Below are positions 13,113 to 25,800 of a DNA stretch of 64,000 nucleotides, piece after piece. The notes under the pieces are model-generated. The model was not told where the DNA came from, searched no databases, and saw only the letters and a program-made list of their open reading frames with translations. Every line of letters begins with the position of its first letter. Within the stretch, counting starts at the first letter, position 1. Both the position numbers and the translations under genes were made by a program. Source of the DNA: Leptasterias polaris (Eukaryota; Echinodermata; Asteroidea; Forcipulatida; Asteriidae); contig JAZGTN010000119.1 of NCBI GenBank assembly GCA_037783415.1, positions 620,001-684,000 of the forward strand. Reading direction: 5' to 3'.

Positions 13113-15164
13113 TTCAATTTGTTGTACCCGTTGACCCTTTGACAAGCCCCCACTTCTTTAATTTGATTACTCTAATTAACAGGTGACCAATCGTTTGATG
13201 GATACCGAATCATCAGCGTCCACCCTAGTATCGGATTATAACCGATTGATCCTTCTAGAAACACAGAACTCTACTGACACCCATCGGTGTTTGCTGTCTT
13301 GCAAAGGTTTATTTAACCCGAGCCAATTATTCAACCCGAAATAAGACTACGGTCAGTAGGTCAGTTGTATGACCGACATGAGACTGTTCAGGGGCCAAGT
13401 ACGTTCCAACCAGAGCTGTGTATTGAGAGAGTTGCAACATAGAGGGACCAGTTTTATTTGGTCAAATGGTTGTTGGGCGCCATTTTTGTCCAAATGCAGC
13501 ACAACCCAATGGGCAGACTAGTCTGGCAACTTGTGTTCGCCAATGCGTTTTGGGACACAAAACGGCTTCTAATCATCGCAAGTTGTCACAACTAGGCCTA
13601 TGTCAATATACGGCTCTGAGTTGAACGTGTTGCGATTCTGTCTCTCTGACTACTTTAGTTTAACCATGGAGGTAGTTAACGTACATTAGTTTGGAAATTT
13701 AATGTGAAAGTTTAATAAATTTAACAAACCCCCAAAAAGGGAAAATAAAACTTGACCTTCATTTCCGGTATCTTGTAAATGATTAAAGAATGATGCCCTA
13801 CTGGAGTTCATGTTCTCATTCAGGCTATTTATCGGTCGCACACAATTGGACGTGATTAGCAAACGGGCTTTATGAAAACTAAGTATCCTCTTCCCAAGTT
13901 TTAATTAATGTAAATTTTGGCGTTTGACCCCAAAGACGATGCCGCCATGCAGTCTACTGTGCATTTTCACGCGATATCTACAAGCGTTGCAGATCGGGCA
14001 AACCTCTCGAGTTATAAGTGCCGTTGACGAAACAAACATGAAATGTGGCTCACAGTCACAGTATGTCGTGAGAAAGGTACATGTCTGTAGGTGATCGCAG
14101 ATTTTCTTTTGAAGAACTATTACGAAGAATTGGATGTCATTACCTCTTATTCTTCAAAGGACAAATCTGCGATGGCCCTGTAGCCATGCGTCTTTCTCAT
14201 AACATACTCTCACCGTGTGCCAAATGTCATACTCGTATCATCAAAAGCACAATCACATCACCTATACCTGACCGTGAGTGAAGACGGATTGAATTTGTTT
14301 GCAACAACATTTTTGTTGATGAAGTGCGATATTTTAAGAATCCCTCTAACCTCATTATGAAGCTAGAAGTGCCATCCGCTTTGTTGAGATCCATTGTTGT
14401 ATAATAAACATTTTCAAAACTAAACCTGTGACCTGTTAACGAACTCAGTCAAACCATATGAGCTCACTGCGCTCGAACATTATGATTTAAATGTTTGAGA
14501 GATATAGGAAAACCAATTTGAACAAACTCAAACTAGTTTAAAAACGCTGACCCCATGTTGACCTCTTTTGCCTGTCATCATTGGTTTATCCAAAGAACTA
14601 GCGCAAACCAGACTTGGTGAACCCACTGCACTTAAAGCGTGTCAGCGGAATGCATAGACATCGCTTGAAGTGCATCGTATACAATAACAAGTCTCCAGTG
14701 GAAGATCAAGGGATAGGTACAGATAATATTGGAATCGGGAATCGTCGAACTGATTAGATCGTGGAAGGGAAATGCATCACCAATCGGTCTGATGTCTAAA
14801 CTCGCGTGTCAACACTTCTTGTGTTGCCCGGCATACGCCGTTCTAAATATACCATGACCTTATAATCTTCAGCGCCATTTTGGCCAAGGAGCATCTTCCT
14901 CGAGACGTGGTTGGTATTTTGTCTCCTCTACGGTTCGTGTTTAGGGGCTGCTTGTTTCCTAATGCTCACTTACACACCCGTGCTACAAATAGATTCACAT
15001 GAGATCAGATGATATTAACGGATTCAGTTTCTCTAAAAACAACCATACGAGTGTCTGATTAATTTCACTGAATGAAGATTCGATGCCTAACAACAAGAAT
15101 GCAACTGAACAGGGCATGCCAAGAGCAGAACATTAGCTTGAACGTTCTAGAAACGGATTATGTG

Positions 15165-15211
15165 GTGCTGTTATTGTTATTGCTGCTACTGCTGCTGCAT
15201 GCTGCTGCTGC

Positions 15212-15294
<83 letters not shown>

Positions 15295-15301
15295 ATTGCT
15301 G
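15165..15301 (+). repeat. CTG trinucleotide array
   Basis: Includes an uninterrupted run of roughly 21 CTG units (about 15214-15276) with GCATGC interruptions on the left. Gives poly-Cys, Leu or Ser frames that are not genes. Confidence 0.95.
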
Positions 15302-15882
15302 GCTCTCCCTGCCAACGCAACACTCGGTGTGCTTAATAATTCACATTAATTCGAAGGTTCCCTCGGTGGGTGCTACATATCCCACACTTCAAACCTTTTG
15401 CACTAAATATTTTCAATAAACCCCGCCTGGCTTCCGGACTATTACAAGAGTGTGATTAAATTTAGCATTTATAACTTATAATTATAAACATGTAAGCTAA
15501 AAGTCGATTTTAAAATAAATAAATAAGTTCCTAAAATGACAAAGCAGTATCTAAAGAATTAAATTGTTGTCCGATTAGCATTCTCGATTATCGAGTTGTG
15601 CTTTATACATTAGTCCGAATTGTTAACGATCAGCGACCGTGAGTCAGAGTCAATCCACGTCCAGGGCCACCGGTTGAATATCACGTTAGACCGGAAGCGG
15701 CCATCGATCCATCCAAGGCGGTTTTGTCATCACTCAAATCAAACTGACCCCTCCTCGAGAAAAGGTAGACTCGTTTTTTGAAGGGTAACTTGTGCCCACG
15801 ATTCCTCTTGCTCTATAGTCAATATTGAACTGATGGGGTTAGGCTTGCTGTAGTCGATCACCGGTCAATTATATCCGCACAG

Positions 15883-15917
15883 AGTTGTTGTTGCTGCTGC
15901 TGTCGTTGATGCTGTTT

Positions 15918-15968
<51 letters not shown>

Positions 15969-15971
15969 TTG
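15883..15971 (+). repeat. TCGTTG hexamer array
   Basis: Seven to eight TCGTTG units preceded by GTTGTTGCTGCTGCTG. Confidence 0.93.
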
Positions 15972-16715
15972 GTTGCCTAAATATTTGCATACTGGCTACT
16001 CTCAAAGCTATCACCAGTCAAAATAAATGTTGCTCAACCAAAATAAATTTCAGTCAAAATACTACAATTTTGCGTGAACTGTTTTCGACAGGTTCGCTGC
16101 ATAATGTTTGCCAAATTGGTGAATTTCAGACCATTTGTCCAGCTTATCGGCTGTAGTTAATATAGACAGTTTGTAAAAGCAAAAGCTCCAATATTTTAGA
16201 CTATTCCTTGAATTGCCATTTGCTAGTGTAATCTTCAAAAGTAAAGAAACGAAAGAAGTGTTTCAACAAAGACGGACAAAGTCAATTGTTGAAAAAGAGA
16301 AGGGGCAAATTATTAGACCATGGTGAAGACGAAAAATACAAACTGGGATATCGTTGGGCAGAAAATGTAAACATTGTAACCTCCCCCTCCTTTGAAGTGC
16401 TTTACAAAAAAAAAATCCCCAGTATTTCAGTAAGTCTGCAAATAAGTCCTTAATGGTCGCAAGAACATGTGCATTGATCGCATTTGTGCATGCAGTTCCT
16501 ATTGTGAAGGCCGGTATTACGTCAATGCATTAGGTAATTGAGAACAAATTTAATATTGGCTATCAAAGGTCGGAGCATTTACGGGATTTAGGCCGTTAGT
16601 CCTTTTGACCCTGATTCTTGATTCTACACACTTAGTCAAAAGTGAAGGACGGAACTGTTTTTTTCTTATTCAAGAGACGGTTATCTTTTGTGTTAATACA
16701 CGGAGGGCGAGTACA

Positions 16716-16954
16716 GGGCCCAATTTCATGGCTCTGCTTACCGCCGAATTCTGCGCTTGCGGTCACCATTCTCCGCTTAATACCGAGCAAGCGCCGAATT
16801 TCTGCGTAGAATGCCTAGTAACGTGGACTACGCCCGCGCACAAGCAAAATTTCCATGCTAACCCGTGAAATATGCTTGACATAAGCGCGGAATTCACTGC
16901 TTCTGTAAGCGCCGATTCTTTGCTTACGGTAAGCAGAGACATGGAATTGGGCCC
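16716..16954. mobile_element. GGGCCCAATTTCATGGCTCTGC MITE
   Basis: 239 bp with inverted ends GGGCCCAATTTCATGGCTCT / AGACATGGAATTGGGCCC and internal CCGCCGAATTCTGCGC / GCGCCGATTCTTTGC. Same terminal family as the copies at 45.5-46.3 and 54.3 kb. Confidence 0.8.
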
Positions 16955-17835
16955 AGCTAAATACAGACTGTAAAAAAGCACCATGCTATTTTCTGCTTGC
17001 AGGGCTACCTCAACTCTAAATACACCTGGGGTCAGAATTGACTCAAATGGAATTTTAGCTCGCATTTTGCGCTGGCTTTACCTATTTCTAGGTCATTTTA
17101 ACACAGATTCTGGGTCAAACTGACCAAAAAATGGGTTAGCCCCCCCCCCCTCCTCAATTCTCATCCGGGGGTTTTTAGAGTGTCGCTTTCACATCAATGT
17201 CCATGATTGTTGGACCTTGTGATTTGACACACTTGCTCATCCAATCGCTCGCCTTTGGTCCAGGCGCTGGTCCGGGATGGGTTGACGTGTATACGCATGC
17301 ACACTGGACCGTTGCCCGTCATAAATAGTCTCCAGTCATCTGTTCCTGTTTACGAAAGATTCGACCTCTATCAGTTAGCTGTATGGTGTAAAACCATTGG
17401 AAACAATTATTGTTATTCTTTGCTTTGCTTTGTATACTATAGGGCTCCATCGCAAAATTGATAATTTACTGAATAGTTTTCATTCTTCTTGCAACTTTGG
17501 TTTTAAAAGCAAAGGCTAAACTAGGCTTTTCGTGAGTCTACGTGTTGTGATTGTTCTCAATGCACCGATCAGAAGTACACACTTAGTACCATAATGCATC
17601 GTAAACAAGAACTTCTCGAATGAGACCGATGGTACCTTGCGAAATGAGCAACCATCTTCTCTCCTCCTCTTAGAGGGCGCCCCACTCAAATGACGTCATG
17701 TGCATACTGTACGTTTTGTTGAATAAAAATGAAGTGTCGAGTTCGTGTTCTTCGTGGATGAAATGGTATGGTTACCAATCAGCTGTTGGTCTCATTCATT
17801 GACGCACGCAGCGAGTAAGCTGGGGAAAGAGTGGT

Positions 17836-17890
17836 TATAAAAACTGCAGCCAGTTCTTAAATTCGGCCGTTTTCCAAACGTCGGCTTCAG
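17836..17890 (+). promoter_or_regulatory. Candidate TATA promoter and non-coding first exon, possibly of the VGLUT gene
   Basis: A TATAAAAA box lies at 17836-17843. About 30 bases later a short GC-richer stretch ends in TTCAG|GTAAGT at 17890/17891, a near-consensus splice donor. A TGACGTCA CRE-type site sits 140 bases upstream (17692-17699), within sequence related to a MITE family seen elsewhere in the window. The first coding exon of VGLUT begins one base after an acceptor (27166/27167), so an upstream non-coding exon is expected, and this is the best candidate I see on that strand. The 9.3-kb link between them is inference. Confidence 0.3.
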
Positions 17891-18356
17891 GTAAGTCAGT
17901 TGTTTCTAAATTGTGTGCTTTTAATAGCAGGCTTCAATGGCGAACGCAACAAAGTAAGAACTCGGCATTGGGTGCTAAATGTGGGGCATAGTGCACCCCC
18001 AACCATCGTGTGTTAATTGTGTGAAATCTTAGGAATTATTGAGGGGGGTTTCGAGGGGGCGGGCTTTTCCCATGTTTTACAAAAGGAAAATAGCGTGTTC
18101 CAGTATGGGAACAGAACATAAGGAGTTCTGTCTGAGCTATCTCATATAATTACGTGGAGCTTTGCGTAGAAAATACTAAATCCAGTCAATGTAGTTTTTG
18201 AAAAACAACCCGCATGGAAATATTTTTCAATTAGATAGCCGCGATTTTTGGTAAACAGTGATTCTTTATTTATTTGTATTTTGTTCAGAAACTTTACAAG
18301 AACGTTGTCAGCTTATTTTGATTGCCATCTAATTATTCAACGGTGTTTGGGGACAT

Positions 18357-18753
18357 TTAAAGGCACAGTACACGTTTGGTAATGACTCTGAAAATTAATG
18401 GCAATACAAATTTACTTGGTAGGAAGTACAGCAGCTTTGGATAGTATAATGAATTTTGGGAAACTTTTAACTTCGAAGTTCTACGATTATGGAAAAATAT
18501 CTCACTTTTTATTCCCCAAAATTTGAATCTGAGAAGCGTTTCTGTCAGAAACGCTTCTCAGACTGTGTATCCCTATGGGGAATATTCTTCCTGCGTGGAA
18601 ATATTCTCTCCGGTTTTTCGGTGATATCTCAAAAACGCGACCACCTTTTGAAGTGAAATTTTCACAGGTTAGTTTTATTGTATGTACCTACGTTTATTAT
18701 AGGATTAACACAATCTGTAGGCTCCAATTACCAAATGTTTGCAGCACCTTTAA
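18357..18753. mobile_element. TTAA-type element family C, copy 2
   Basis: 397 bp, very close to copy 1, with a perfect internal stem TCTGAGAAGCGTTTCT-GTC-AGAAACGCTTCTCAGA (shown in parts). Confidence 0.82.
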
Positions 18754-19938
18754 AATGCTATTTGCTTGACTTTCAGAGTCTCTTATGGGATTTTTGGTTT
18801 TTTTCTGAAGGATTGGCATTCTCCGGTATAAACATTATAATCAATAAGCGTTTACCTTGAAAACAATCAGTTTGGTTTTCAGATGATCGAAAGTCCACCA
18901 ATTAGATTGAAATGCTTACGTAGTCAAAAACTCAGGTTTTCAACTACCTTTTGTTTTCATTTCCAAATAAAACACGTCCTTGCTTGCTTCATGGTTTATA
19001 ATTTTGTTTCAAATAAATCAATTATTCCCCAACTAATGGAATACATTTTTGTGGAGAGCGTTGCCTTTAAATAATACACGGTGCATATGAAAGGTCATGA
19101 CTAGAAAACTACCCAGATAAACTCCCCAAACCATAGACCTTCTAGACTTTAAAAGATGACACTCTCTACTCGACCTTGGCATTTGCAGATTTTTTGTAAA
19201 TTACTTGATGAATGGGGTTGTAAGCATCGTTCTTTACAGGGGGAAGTATCAATAGAGTGGGATGCACACAGCATTTCATCTATATGTTCTGATTGATATT
19301 TTTTCTCGATGCCTCGCTGACTTACATGAACAAAAACAAAGACAAAAACCGAGGAATAAAATTGCACTCGCGTCTGTTTTTGTCCCTTTGGGCCTATATC
19401 CAAACTACAACACCAAGAACTATCCTGACAAATTTTGAGATAGTTGCCATGTATATCTGTCAAACTGTTTACAATCTTGACGCCTCTTACTGGGTTTGGT
19501 TACTGGGTTTTGCAACGCTTAAATTGCATTGCAGAACAAATCTTTTATAGATTTTTTGCATCATTTTTTTGTAGGTAGCCTTAGCAAGTTTGAAAAGGAT
19601 AACAAAGCCCTAACAACAAAAATTACAATAACTTTTTAATATTACTAATAAAATAATTAAAGCATAGTACAACATCGGTAAATATCGAAGACCAGTATCA
19701 GTTTTTTATGTTTATTAAAGAAAAACCTTTAGAATTTTAGGCTCAATCAGTCATCGAAATTACAAGAAATAGCATTAAAAAAGTAAACAAATAAATATGA
19801 TGTCCCTGTTTCAATAAAATGAGGTTTTGGTGTCAAGGAACGAAAACTAATTGTTTTACTCATTTTTTCAAAAGCTGTTTCAGCCCCAAACAAAACAAAT
19901 GCTTCAAAGGAAGTTTACTTAAATAGTCAAGGTATCGA

Positions 19939-19976
19939 ACCCTAACCCTAAACACTAACCTAACCCTTACCCTAAC
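19939..19976 (+). repeat. Short degenerate interstitial telomere-like repeat
   Basis: ACCCTAACCCTAAACACTAA then CCTAACCCTTACCCTAAC: imperfect units of the animal telomere repeat, C-rich strand on +. Confidence 0.7.
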
Positions 19977-20582
19977 ATGGTTGTGTATACGTACGACTTG
20001 CACACGAAGCAAAGCCACGTTCAGATATTATTGACCTTAAAAAGTCGGGCACAGAACTATCGCATCTCGACAATACTTTTCAAACTGCACTTTTGATTCA
20101 GGCCGAACTACAATTCGTCCGGACTGATGGTCTTCCTTATTAAGAGAGACAATTCAACAGCTTTGAAGAAACAGTTGTACAGTTTGTGATTTATTTGGGC
20201 AAAACGAGAGAATAAAATACATGTTTTTGTGTTCAAAAGCGTGGCCTTTTACACAGCAAAGGGAGATCCTATACGCTTTACTTCACAAATTAATTTGCCC
20301 GACACGCCTTGCCTTGCCAACCGTGGGAAATCGCATGAAACTGCTCGGCTGTACGAGAGTCGCGGCAAATGTGTTGTAGTCGCTCCCGCCAAAAAATTGT
20401 CCTAGCTAAGTGAGTTTTAACGTTATTTGGACTGATCATTTCCCTCCTGCGCTAAGCGGATTATGGGTTTCTGCCTGAGAGGCCCTATGACTCGGCGGTG
20501 CATTAAGATCAGAACTTGGTGTATCGTTGATCTTGATTTGATTCGCGATGTACAGTGACTTGAACCATAAGAGTGTGTGTGT

Positions 20583-20607
20583 GGGGGGGGGGGGGGGGGG
20601 GGGGGGG
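20583..20607 (+). repeat. Homopolymer G tract
   Basis: 25 consecutive G. Similar C tracts are at 6963-6980, 22006-22031, 56524-56540 and 61952-61970. Confidence 0.95.
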
Positions 20608-22005
20608 CGGGGGCGGGGTTTAATACTAGGTCGTGTCTTGATTGCTTTATTATTCATGACGGTGTTGTTTCAAGGCCCCTATGTAAAGCTGCATCGGACC
20701 TTGAAAGAATTGGCTCAATTTAATGGTGGGATCCAAATTAAATATCCAGTTCAAGCTTGAAATTATAACGAGTATGCTCTACCGTTGCATAATTAAAAAA
20801 AGAAAAAACTAAAATGAAATTTAAAAAAATAATAAGTTGAACAAACAACTGAACACACTAAAAGCTTCCTGATCAGAATTGAACTGGATTCCTGGTCCTA
20901 TACGGGGCCTGTTTCTTGGTCCCTATGACTCAGAGTCTGTCAAGCTGTCGGAAAATATAAGTTAAAATCTGTTTGTTTATTTATTTTTTTAACCAGTTTC
21001 CAGGTCAACCTGACTCAGAAATGGGTCAGGCTCGCTGATTCGGGTCAATTCGGGTCAATTTCCCGAGTGAACTCCCGTCGTACATTTAAACTATTCAACA
21101 TCGAATAAAGAGGCGCATAGACCTTTTTGTTAATGTCAGGCACTAAGCTCTCCATATCGTCTCCACGTTTTGTCAAGGTCCAAGCATGGGCCCCTGTGGG
21201 ACCTTTGAAAAACGTAACTAATCTAGTATAAAAGCACAACAGTCGAGGAGGAGTTGTGACATAATGAGTCAAAGCAGGCAGATAAAGATGGCCTTTTTAA
21301 ACATTTCCCAACTGGTCTAGTTTTGATTGCTGTCAGCGAAGAAACCACTGCGGGATCTCTGTTTCTTCAAAGGACAAGGCTTTTCCTGTTAATTCTTACA
21401 TCTACGTCAACGGTAATTGTATGATCCAGTGCACATGTCTCTTCGAATTCGTCATTTATTAGGCCTCAGCAGCGACTATTTACAGTGATTCCAAGCGTGT
21501 GTGTAAATGAAAATAAATGGTCCAAGCAGAGAGCCCTAAGGAAACACTTCTCGACTTCGTGGAACATTTTTGACAAAATAATCACTCGCCCAAAGACTTG
21601 ACAGCAGCCATTTGAATTTGATTGTACTTTTTATATTTTATTTATTTTATATTTTTAAACAAATAAGCCTAACAATTATTACAACGACCCGTTTTGTTTA
21701 CGTGTTTGTTTTATTTATGTTTACATACTTTGTTGTTAAATCTCCGAAAAAACTGTTTAGTAGCAGCAATACATTTTGAAGGTAAAATCCAACTTGTGAT
21801 TTTTTTCCCCCGCGTCAAGCGTCCCTTTAAAACAGCACAATAATATTATCCCAACATACCAGGCAGAATCTTCTCTATCGATCAAAAAGTGTTAAATCGT
21901 GCGTGCGTCCGACTGCGTGACACTGGATTTAATTCATATCCCGGGGCCACCTATTGGTATTATTCGTCACTCATCCCCATCGGACCGGAGAATAACTGGA
22001 TAATA

Positions 22006-22031
22006 CCCCCCCCCCCCCCCCCCCCCCCCCC
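22006..22031 (+). repeat. Homopolymer C tract
   Basis: About 26 consecutive C. Confidence 0.95.
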
Positions 22032-22589
22032 GTAGCTAGCCGCACTGCGTATCATAGACAATGTAGACTAAGAATTCGAATTTACCCGGAGGCCCTCTAC
22101 GGTCGGGAAATTCGGCTTAGACAATGTCAATACAGCGATGAGTGCAAAAAAGACATAGTGGTAAAATCAAAGTATATTTTCAAGTAATGAAAATGATCGG
22201 AGCAAACGGGGACAATTTGCTTATGATTTTGTTCTTCTTCTTATATGTAGCAAATTGCTACAACTTTATCAAATTTTTCAAGCCGTGCTAAAAAAACAAA
22301 CTCTTGGTTATGAAATGCTTTCAGGGATGTAGGCCTATACTATTCTAACGTTAATAACCTTCTCCCATTGGAATGACATGTGAATTGTTTACGCGTAGAT
22401 GAATAAATGATAATTGCACACTGTGCAATGTTTTTTTCCAATCGGTTTTGTATTCAATATCACTTGAATAGATACATTTCAATAATTTATGTTTTACCAG
22501 CACCTTACTCTGGTTAACGAAGGTACATGTCCAATTATAGAACAACAGGAACGTGTATAAAATATTTAAACATCATTTGCAAAAAGTTT

Positions 22590-22662
22590 CGACTCTAGCA
22601 GAGTCTTTCTCGAAGGCTAAAATGGTCGAGAAAGACTCTGCTATAGGGTCGAAACGTCAGGC
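22590..22662 (+). repeat. Stem-loop followed by GTCGAAACGTCAGGC
   Basis: Arms CTCTAGCAGAGTCTTTCTCG and CGAGAAAGACTCTGCTATAG (one mismatch) around a 12-base loop, followed by GGGTCGAAACGTCAGGC. Related loci are at 45050-45113 and (end motif only) 11934-11945. Confidence 0.75.
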
Positions 22663-23439
22663 CACTAACTAAATTTGGCATTTATACCACAGGTCCTTGT
22701 GGTTGGTAAGCAGTTTGCAACAGCTAATTCTATTTTCTAAAATAAAACCCCTCACACCAAACAATGGCATGGCACATGTTTTATTTCTGCCTCGTTGATC
22801 ACAAGTGTATTAGTATTCAATCATAAGATGTCATGTCATTTAAAATCATCTCCCTGAAGATTATCTGTTAAACGAATATAGAAGTTTTCATGTTTTCCTG
22901 TCTGAGAGAAGTCATCGAATCGGGCATGCAGCGGCACTCCTAATGCTTCAAATTAGACGTGGATAAATTAAACAACACAGCGTGTCAAAATTGATGTTCC
23001 AAATGTCGGTTGGAACAGACGTAGACGTGTGTAAAAACCAGTGGCATCACTTTATAATTAATCTTTGGAGGAGAGTTGTCTAATGCATTTTTCCTTCAGT
23101 TGGTTGTAACACTGGAAAAAAGCCAATTATATCCAGTAGTTTGTATGGGATAACACCTATTTGGTGTTATTTATTACTATGACTATAATTGTTGGTATGA
23201 TTAACACAGTGTCGGTGATTTCACATGTAGATCTATTTAACACCGGAGTTAAGGCTGTGTAGGGGTGGGGCGATGGGATTTTTTTTGGGGGGGGCTCATG
23301 TATACTATACTTAAAAAGATACTAAAACGGAACTGCTAGTTGTGTGTCGATTCACATTTCAATGCCTAAACAATCATTTTGTTAACTGCCGACATTCCAT
23401 TAGAAGTAAAGGGTAATTTTGTTTAGTATCATGGATTCA

Positions 23440-23800
23440 TGGTCTCCAGAGCCAGATCCATTTTCGGGTCAACATGACCCTTTTGGCTCATATTGACCAG
23501 GAGTCCGGGTAAGTTTAATTCCAAGTGATGTTAAACTCTGACCCATCAGTTAAGAGTAAACCTAGACTCGGTGTCTTATGTCAGGGTTGAACGATACCTT
23601 CAGCCTGTACATGACCTGTAACATTTTACCGGTGTCAGAATTGACCTGGATTCCGGCCATCCCGGTGCCTGACTCGCGTCTAGGTCAGTATGACCTGTAA
23701 TCTGTGTCAAAGTGTCCCTGAAATGGGTCGAGCTGACGCAGAATCCGGTTTAATATCCAACATTTATATCAACCTGACCGAGAAATGAGTCAGCCCCCCC
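23440..23800 (+). repeat. Dispersed GGGTCA/TGACC-rich repeat, largest cluster
   Basis: Irregular 40-50 bp units such as CCTGGTCA(A/T)(C/A)(C/T)TGACCC and AAATGGGTCAG. Shorter patches of the same type occur at 20990-21070, 27755-27835, 40810-40910, 41376-41440 and 45800-45870. Confidence 0.6.
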
Positions 23801-24558
23801 CCCCAGGTCACAAGGTATCCAGGTCAATTCCGACCCATCTTTTAATGGCAGATTATGAGAAGAAATGGACCCCCCCTCCCCCATCCAGCTGGATTCAACA
23901 TCATCTTTTCCCGAAACCTTTCAGCTCCTTTAGACCTTTTCAGTCTCGTTATCAAAATGAACTATCCGTGCTTATCGACAGTTCGTGCAACACCGCAGAC
24001 TCGCCAGAATAAGTATAACAGCATTTTTTCACTTATAAGTTAATCGAGCGATAAGTGGCTAAGTGAGCGTGTCCAAAGAGGAGACACGATTTCGCGTACA
24101 CCAATTCTGTTTGCTGGCGATCAGGAATTTGTTAGAGATGTAAGGCTTCTCAGTACGGTGTTAGCAATTTTCTCTGTGGTTCGTTTCATGTTGTATTCAG
24201 TGCTGTAATAAAAAATATTCTAACAATTAACTTGAAGATCAAGTTATACATATATATGCATTTATTGTCCCCCCAAAAAGTAGTGGTCTTTTTACGTTTT
24301 TACTAATTTTGTATGTATAGTCAGTGTACGCGTATAATTTGATGCCTCTCTTTAACTTAATGTTCATGTATTTTGTTAAGCTATTATTATTTTTTATAAT
24401 TTTTTTTTCTATTGGGGTATGTAATTTGTACTCCTGAAATAGTCCATCATTGACCTAAAAAGATCATTAAAATCTAATGTGTAATCAAATTTGGCTCAGT
24501 TGCATTGACATAGAATGTGGTATCTAAAAATGAGTGGCTTGGATTTAGTCCATTTTAT

Positions 24559-24786
24559 ATAGATAGGTTGCAGTGTGACGTAAATCGGCCATCTTTAAGG
24601 GCAATTTGGAACACACAGTCATGCGTTACGCGTGAGAACGGCGTGCAGCACGCGCACATTTCACCAAACTCATTGCGTGATTGGTTAGTGAATGACGCGG
24701 CTGCGTTAATAATTTGAGCGCTTGACGCGCCTGCAAGCCAAAATGCGATTTGCCCGTAAAGATGGCGTCTACTGGGAACTATCTAT
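24559..24786. mobile_element. MITE family B (ATAGATAG ends), copy 1
   Basis: 228 bp, ends ATAGATAG / CTATCTAT, probably with a TA duplication. Subterminal inverted blocks include CCATCTTTA(C)GGGCAA and TTGCCCGTAAAGATGG. Nearly identical to 43782-44009. Confidence 0.88.
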
Positions 24787-25589
24787 TTTTTTTAAAAGTA
24801 CTTGAGCGAAATTTCTTTTAACGGGAATGATGTTTAACCCTTTAAAACTAGGCCACAAACCCAAGGTTTTAAAAAAACTATAGAAACACTCCAGCCGTTG
24901 GCGGCGCGGGCATCATGCATCACAATACATTGACGTCATGTGTGGGAGTTTACTTTGTTATACCTCCAACCTGCAACAAAAGCGCCTATACAATACGGAG
25001 CTCCCATATTTGACGTAACATGAGTGATGACGTAACATGGCATTTCGCGAATCTCTCTGAAAAGCACCGGAGAAGCGTAGTCAAAATGATTGGGTTTTTT
25101 TAAACAACTAAAATATGTTTAATGTTAAATATGTAATGTGAACTCAATTTTTGTAAATAGATTGAAAACATTTTAAAGGAATTTCAGCACAGATCACTTG
25201 TTGCAGTTTTTGTTCAAGTAGGTCTTTAATTAAGAATACGAGACTCAAGCTTTTGCGTCTCTGATCAGCAGAGTGTGGGTAAGAGTCCCGGTCTTGACAC
25301 TATTAAAGTATACCATTCATTGCCGTATATAATCATCACAAAACGCCCAGACATTGCTAATTATTGTAAGTTTCTTTACTGAAATTCTGTCAGTAAACAT
25401 TTTAACATAAATAAAATGAAAGAGAAAATTTAGTTTCTTGTTTTAGAAATTGGGATACTATGTCAACATACTACATCGGAAAATGTCATATGTTGCCATG
25501 ACCTTTATGTGACCTCTTTATGTGAATAGAAGTAGGTTTCACTTTGCGGCCGTTTGCGGCCGCTATTGGGCGTTTTGTATACAAGCCCC

Positions 25590-25800
25590 TTGTGGCCGCT
25601 ATGGTTTCTAAAGGTTCGTCCTTCGGACGGGACGTAAAACATTGGTCCCGTTTGTTGTGTAACCCATGTAAACGAACCCAATGCATTTATCTTTAAAGAT
25701 AATTTAAAAAAATCCCGGTGCTCCTTGCATGGTCTGGCACCAGTTCGCTCTACGTCACCTTGTACACCTTGCAAGGTGCTGTATCACGGTTGCTTCGTCT
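25590..25800 (+). mobile_element. Fragment resembling a LINE/SINE 3' end
   Basis: Blocks TTCGTCCTTCGGACGGGACG, TGTTGTGTAACCCATGTAAA, GAACCCAATGCA and ACCTTGTACACCTTGCAAGG match, from memory, a repeat tail common in echinoderm genomes. No reverse transcriptase remains. Confidence 0.45.

Larger units (their letters stand above)
1..17835. other. Gene-poor left flank
   Basis: No exon with recognisable homology was found on either strand. Open frames are short, lack conserved motifs and mostly overlap repeats. Beyond the elements listed separately there are short TTC and CT microsatellites (1260-1280, 4219-4231), a tRNA-like SINE remnant near 5541-5575 (-), and a weak hairpin at 14096-14173 (ATCGCAGATTTTC with its complement). 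Confidence 0.6.

Noticed and set aside
14081..14281. 66-codon frame with CAKC motif
   Set aside because: It overlaps a hairpin-forming repeat, has no recognisable homology and no supporting splice context.
15072..15419. Poly-Cys and poly-Ser frames
   Set aside because: They come from the CTG array; no flanking homology.
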